Part shown: positions 63,201-64,000 of the stretch, piece by piece
Layout: each line of letters opens with the position of its first letter
Position numbering within the stretch: the stretch's first letter is position 1
NCBI RefSeq assembly: GCF_000350225.1
Contig: NW_005178916.1
Span: 186,001 to 250,000 of the forward strand
Reading direction: 5' to 3'
DNA: 64,000 nt
Source: Chondrus crispus
Lineage: Eukaryota; Rhodophyta; Florideophyceae; Gigartinales; Gigartinaceae
Translations under genes and position numbers: made by a program
The notes under the pieces: model-generated
Told to the model about the DNA's origin: nothing
Seen by the model: only the letters and a program-made list of their open reading frames with translations
The model's database searches: none

Positions 63201-64000
63201 CACGAGGTCGAGCACATCTTCGCGACGACACGGAACCAAGCCAACTCACGAAGAAGGTCGCGCGCCCGAGTGCGCGACGAGCCGAGGGGCGACGACGAAG
63301 CCCCCGCTCTCCAAGGACCCAATTCGTTCTGGGAGGAGAATGACGAGTTCGGCGCCACCGACATCGAGCGCACCGCAGACCACGAGGCTGACGCGCCCGA
63401 CTCTTCGGTCGCCCCTCCGCAGGACGACCTTTCGGCTCCTCTTACGATAGAAGAGATTGCCGAAGAGCAACGCGTGGATGACTTCTGCCAAACCGTTTTG
63501 GCACGACAGTCAGAGTCCCGGGACTCCGCGTTCTTCGAGGACCACCAGGGGGTGCTCAAACGCAGACACCCCTTCGACCCTGCTATCGTGCAGGTGGTGG
63601 TACCTCGGACGCTCCGCGCCAGGCTCCTTCGCCTGTGCCACAACCCGGTCATCGCAGGGCACCCGGGCCAGAACCGTATGTACTACGCGCTCCGTCGCGA
63701 GTACTACTGGCCCCATCTGGCCGCAGATGTTGCCGCCACAGTGCGAAGTTGTCGAACCTGCGCGATGAACCGAGTCAAGCTGAGGAAACATCTCAACCGA
63801 TTGAGATTGTTTCCAGCTACGAAGCCGCTCGAGAGTCTGGCCATCGGCATCTTGGGGCCGCTCCCCAAGACGAAGTCAGGAAAACGGTTCCTGCTCGTGA
63901 TCACGGACCGCTTTAGCCAGCTGACGCAAGTCGTTGCGCTTCGCATGATAACCGCATACACCGTCGCAGTTGCGTTCTGCGAATCGTGGGTGTTTAAGTA
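60193..64000 (+). pseudogene. Gypsy-C pol, stops and one frameshift, runs off right edge
   Basis: First frame from 60193: protease 'VDTCSGYNLV', stops at 61150-61152, 61207-61209, 61435-61437 and 61912-61914. RT resumes ('[11 protein letters not shown]'), and a small deletion near 62015 shifts the frame. From 62022 to the right edge the new frame is open: 'VYLDDVIVFS', RNase H, integrase zinc finger with 'RSCRTC'. The first integrase catalytic Asp is Gly here ('SLAIGILGPLP' against 'SLAIDILGPLP'). The window ends before the second Asp. Confidence 0.92.

Larger units (their letters stand above)
56888..64000 (+). mobile_element. Gypsy-C: Ty3/gypsy chromovirus, 3' part outside window
   Basis: Plus-strand relative of Gypsy-A: 5' LTR (56888-57560), primer site, gag, pol to the right edge. 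The preceding five bases (56883-56887) are GTTGT; the partner TSD is outside. Gag has one nonsense codon, pol four stops and one frameshift. Confidence 0.94.

Noticed and set aside
1-64000. tRNA or rRNA genes
   Set aside because: No cloverleaf-like A and B boxes or rRNA segments were noticed; the initiator-tRNA match is only a 14-base primer site.

Overview
This is a nuclear eukaryotic, transposon-on-transposon window with almost no ordinary host gene space. No species can be fixed from the sequence. The gene-poor GC-rich LTR elements and the scarcity of introns fit a red macroalga or a similar protist, but that is a weak inference. At least seven mobile units account for about 85% of the bases. 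They can be dated relative to one another through target-site duplications (TSDs) and empty sites inside the window.

Layout. (1) 1-11149: Gypsy-A, a minus-strand Ty3/gypsy chromovirus whose 3' end lies off the left edge. It carries two antisense ORFs downstream of pol. (2) 11262-12796 and 24054-25647: locus X copy 1, a divergent pair made of an unknown 477-residue protein and a fungal-type HND/DFDSC protein-kinase-like gene. It is split by (3) 12797-24053, a Ty1/copia element in a tandem LTR-int-LTR-int-LTR array bounded by a single 5-bp TSD. (4) 25648-26716 and 39033-40387: unclassified flank and a polyphosphate kinase (PPK1) pseudogene, split by (5) 26717-39032, a complete 12.3-kb Gypsy-B with TSD CCACC and a 3.5-kb non-pol 3' region holding an array of hairpins. 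(6) 40388-41006: a solo LTR of the same superfamily with TSD CGACG. (7) 42343-43937 and 53649-55183: locus X copy 2, in inverted orientation. It is split by (8) 43938-53648, a PIF/Harbinger-like DNA transposon, whose transposase C-terminus is itself split by (9) 45415-53291, a second Ty1/copia element (Copia-2). Copia-2 has 1264-bp LTRs, a half-initiator-tRNA primer site and an extra spliced zinc-finger gene in its leader. (10) 56888-64000: Gypsy-C, plus strand, running off the right edge.

The two X copies act as reciprocal empty sites. Copy 2 is uninterrupted where the copia tandem sits in copy 1, and copy 1 (apart from that insertion) is uninterrupted where the Harbinger sits in copy 2. This makes both insertion events base-pair precise.

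The three gypsy elements encode a gag of identical length (856 codons plus stop) joined to pol in the -1 frame at a conserved A6G run. Every copy is disabled by nonsense changes and by frameshifts in pol. The most unusual items are the antisense and hairpin-rich 3' region of the gypsy family, the spliced zinc-finger gene inside Copia-2, the shared-LTR tandem, and the duplicated kinase plus unknown-protein module X. Functional statements rest on motifs read by eye; no database search was run.
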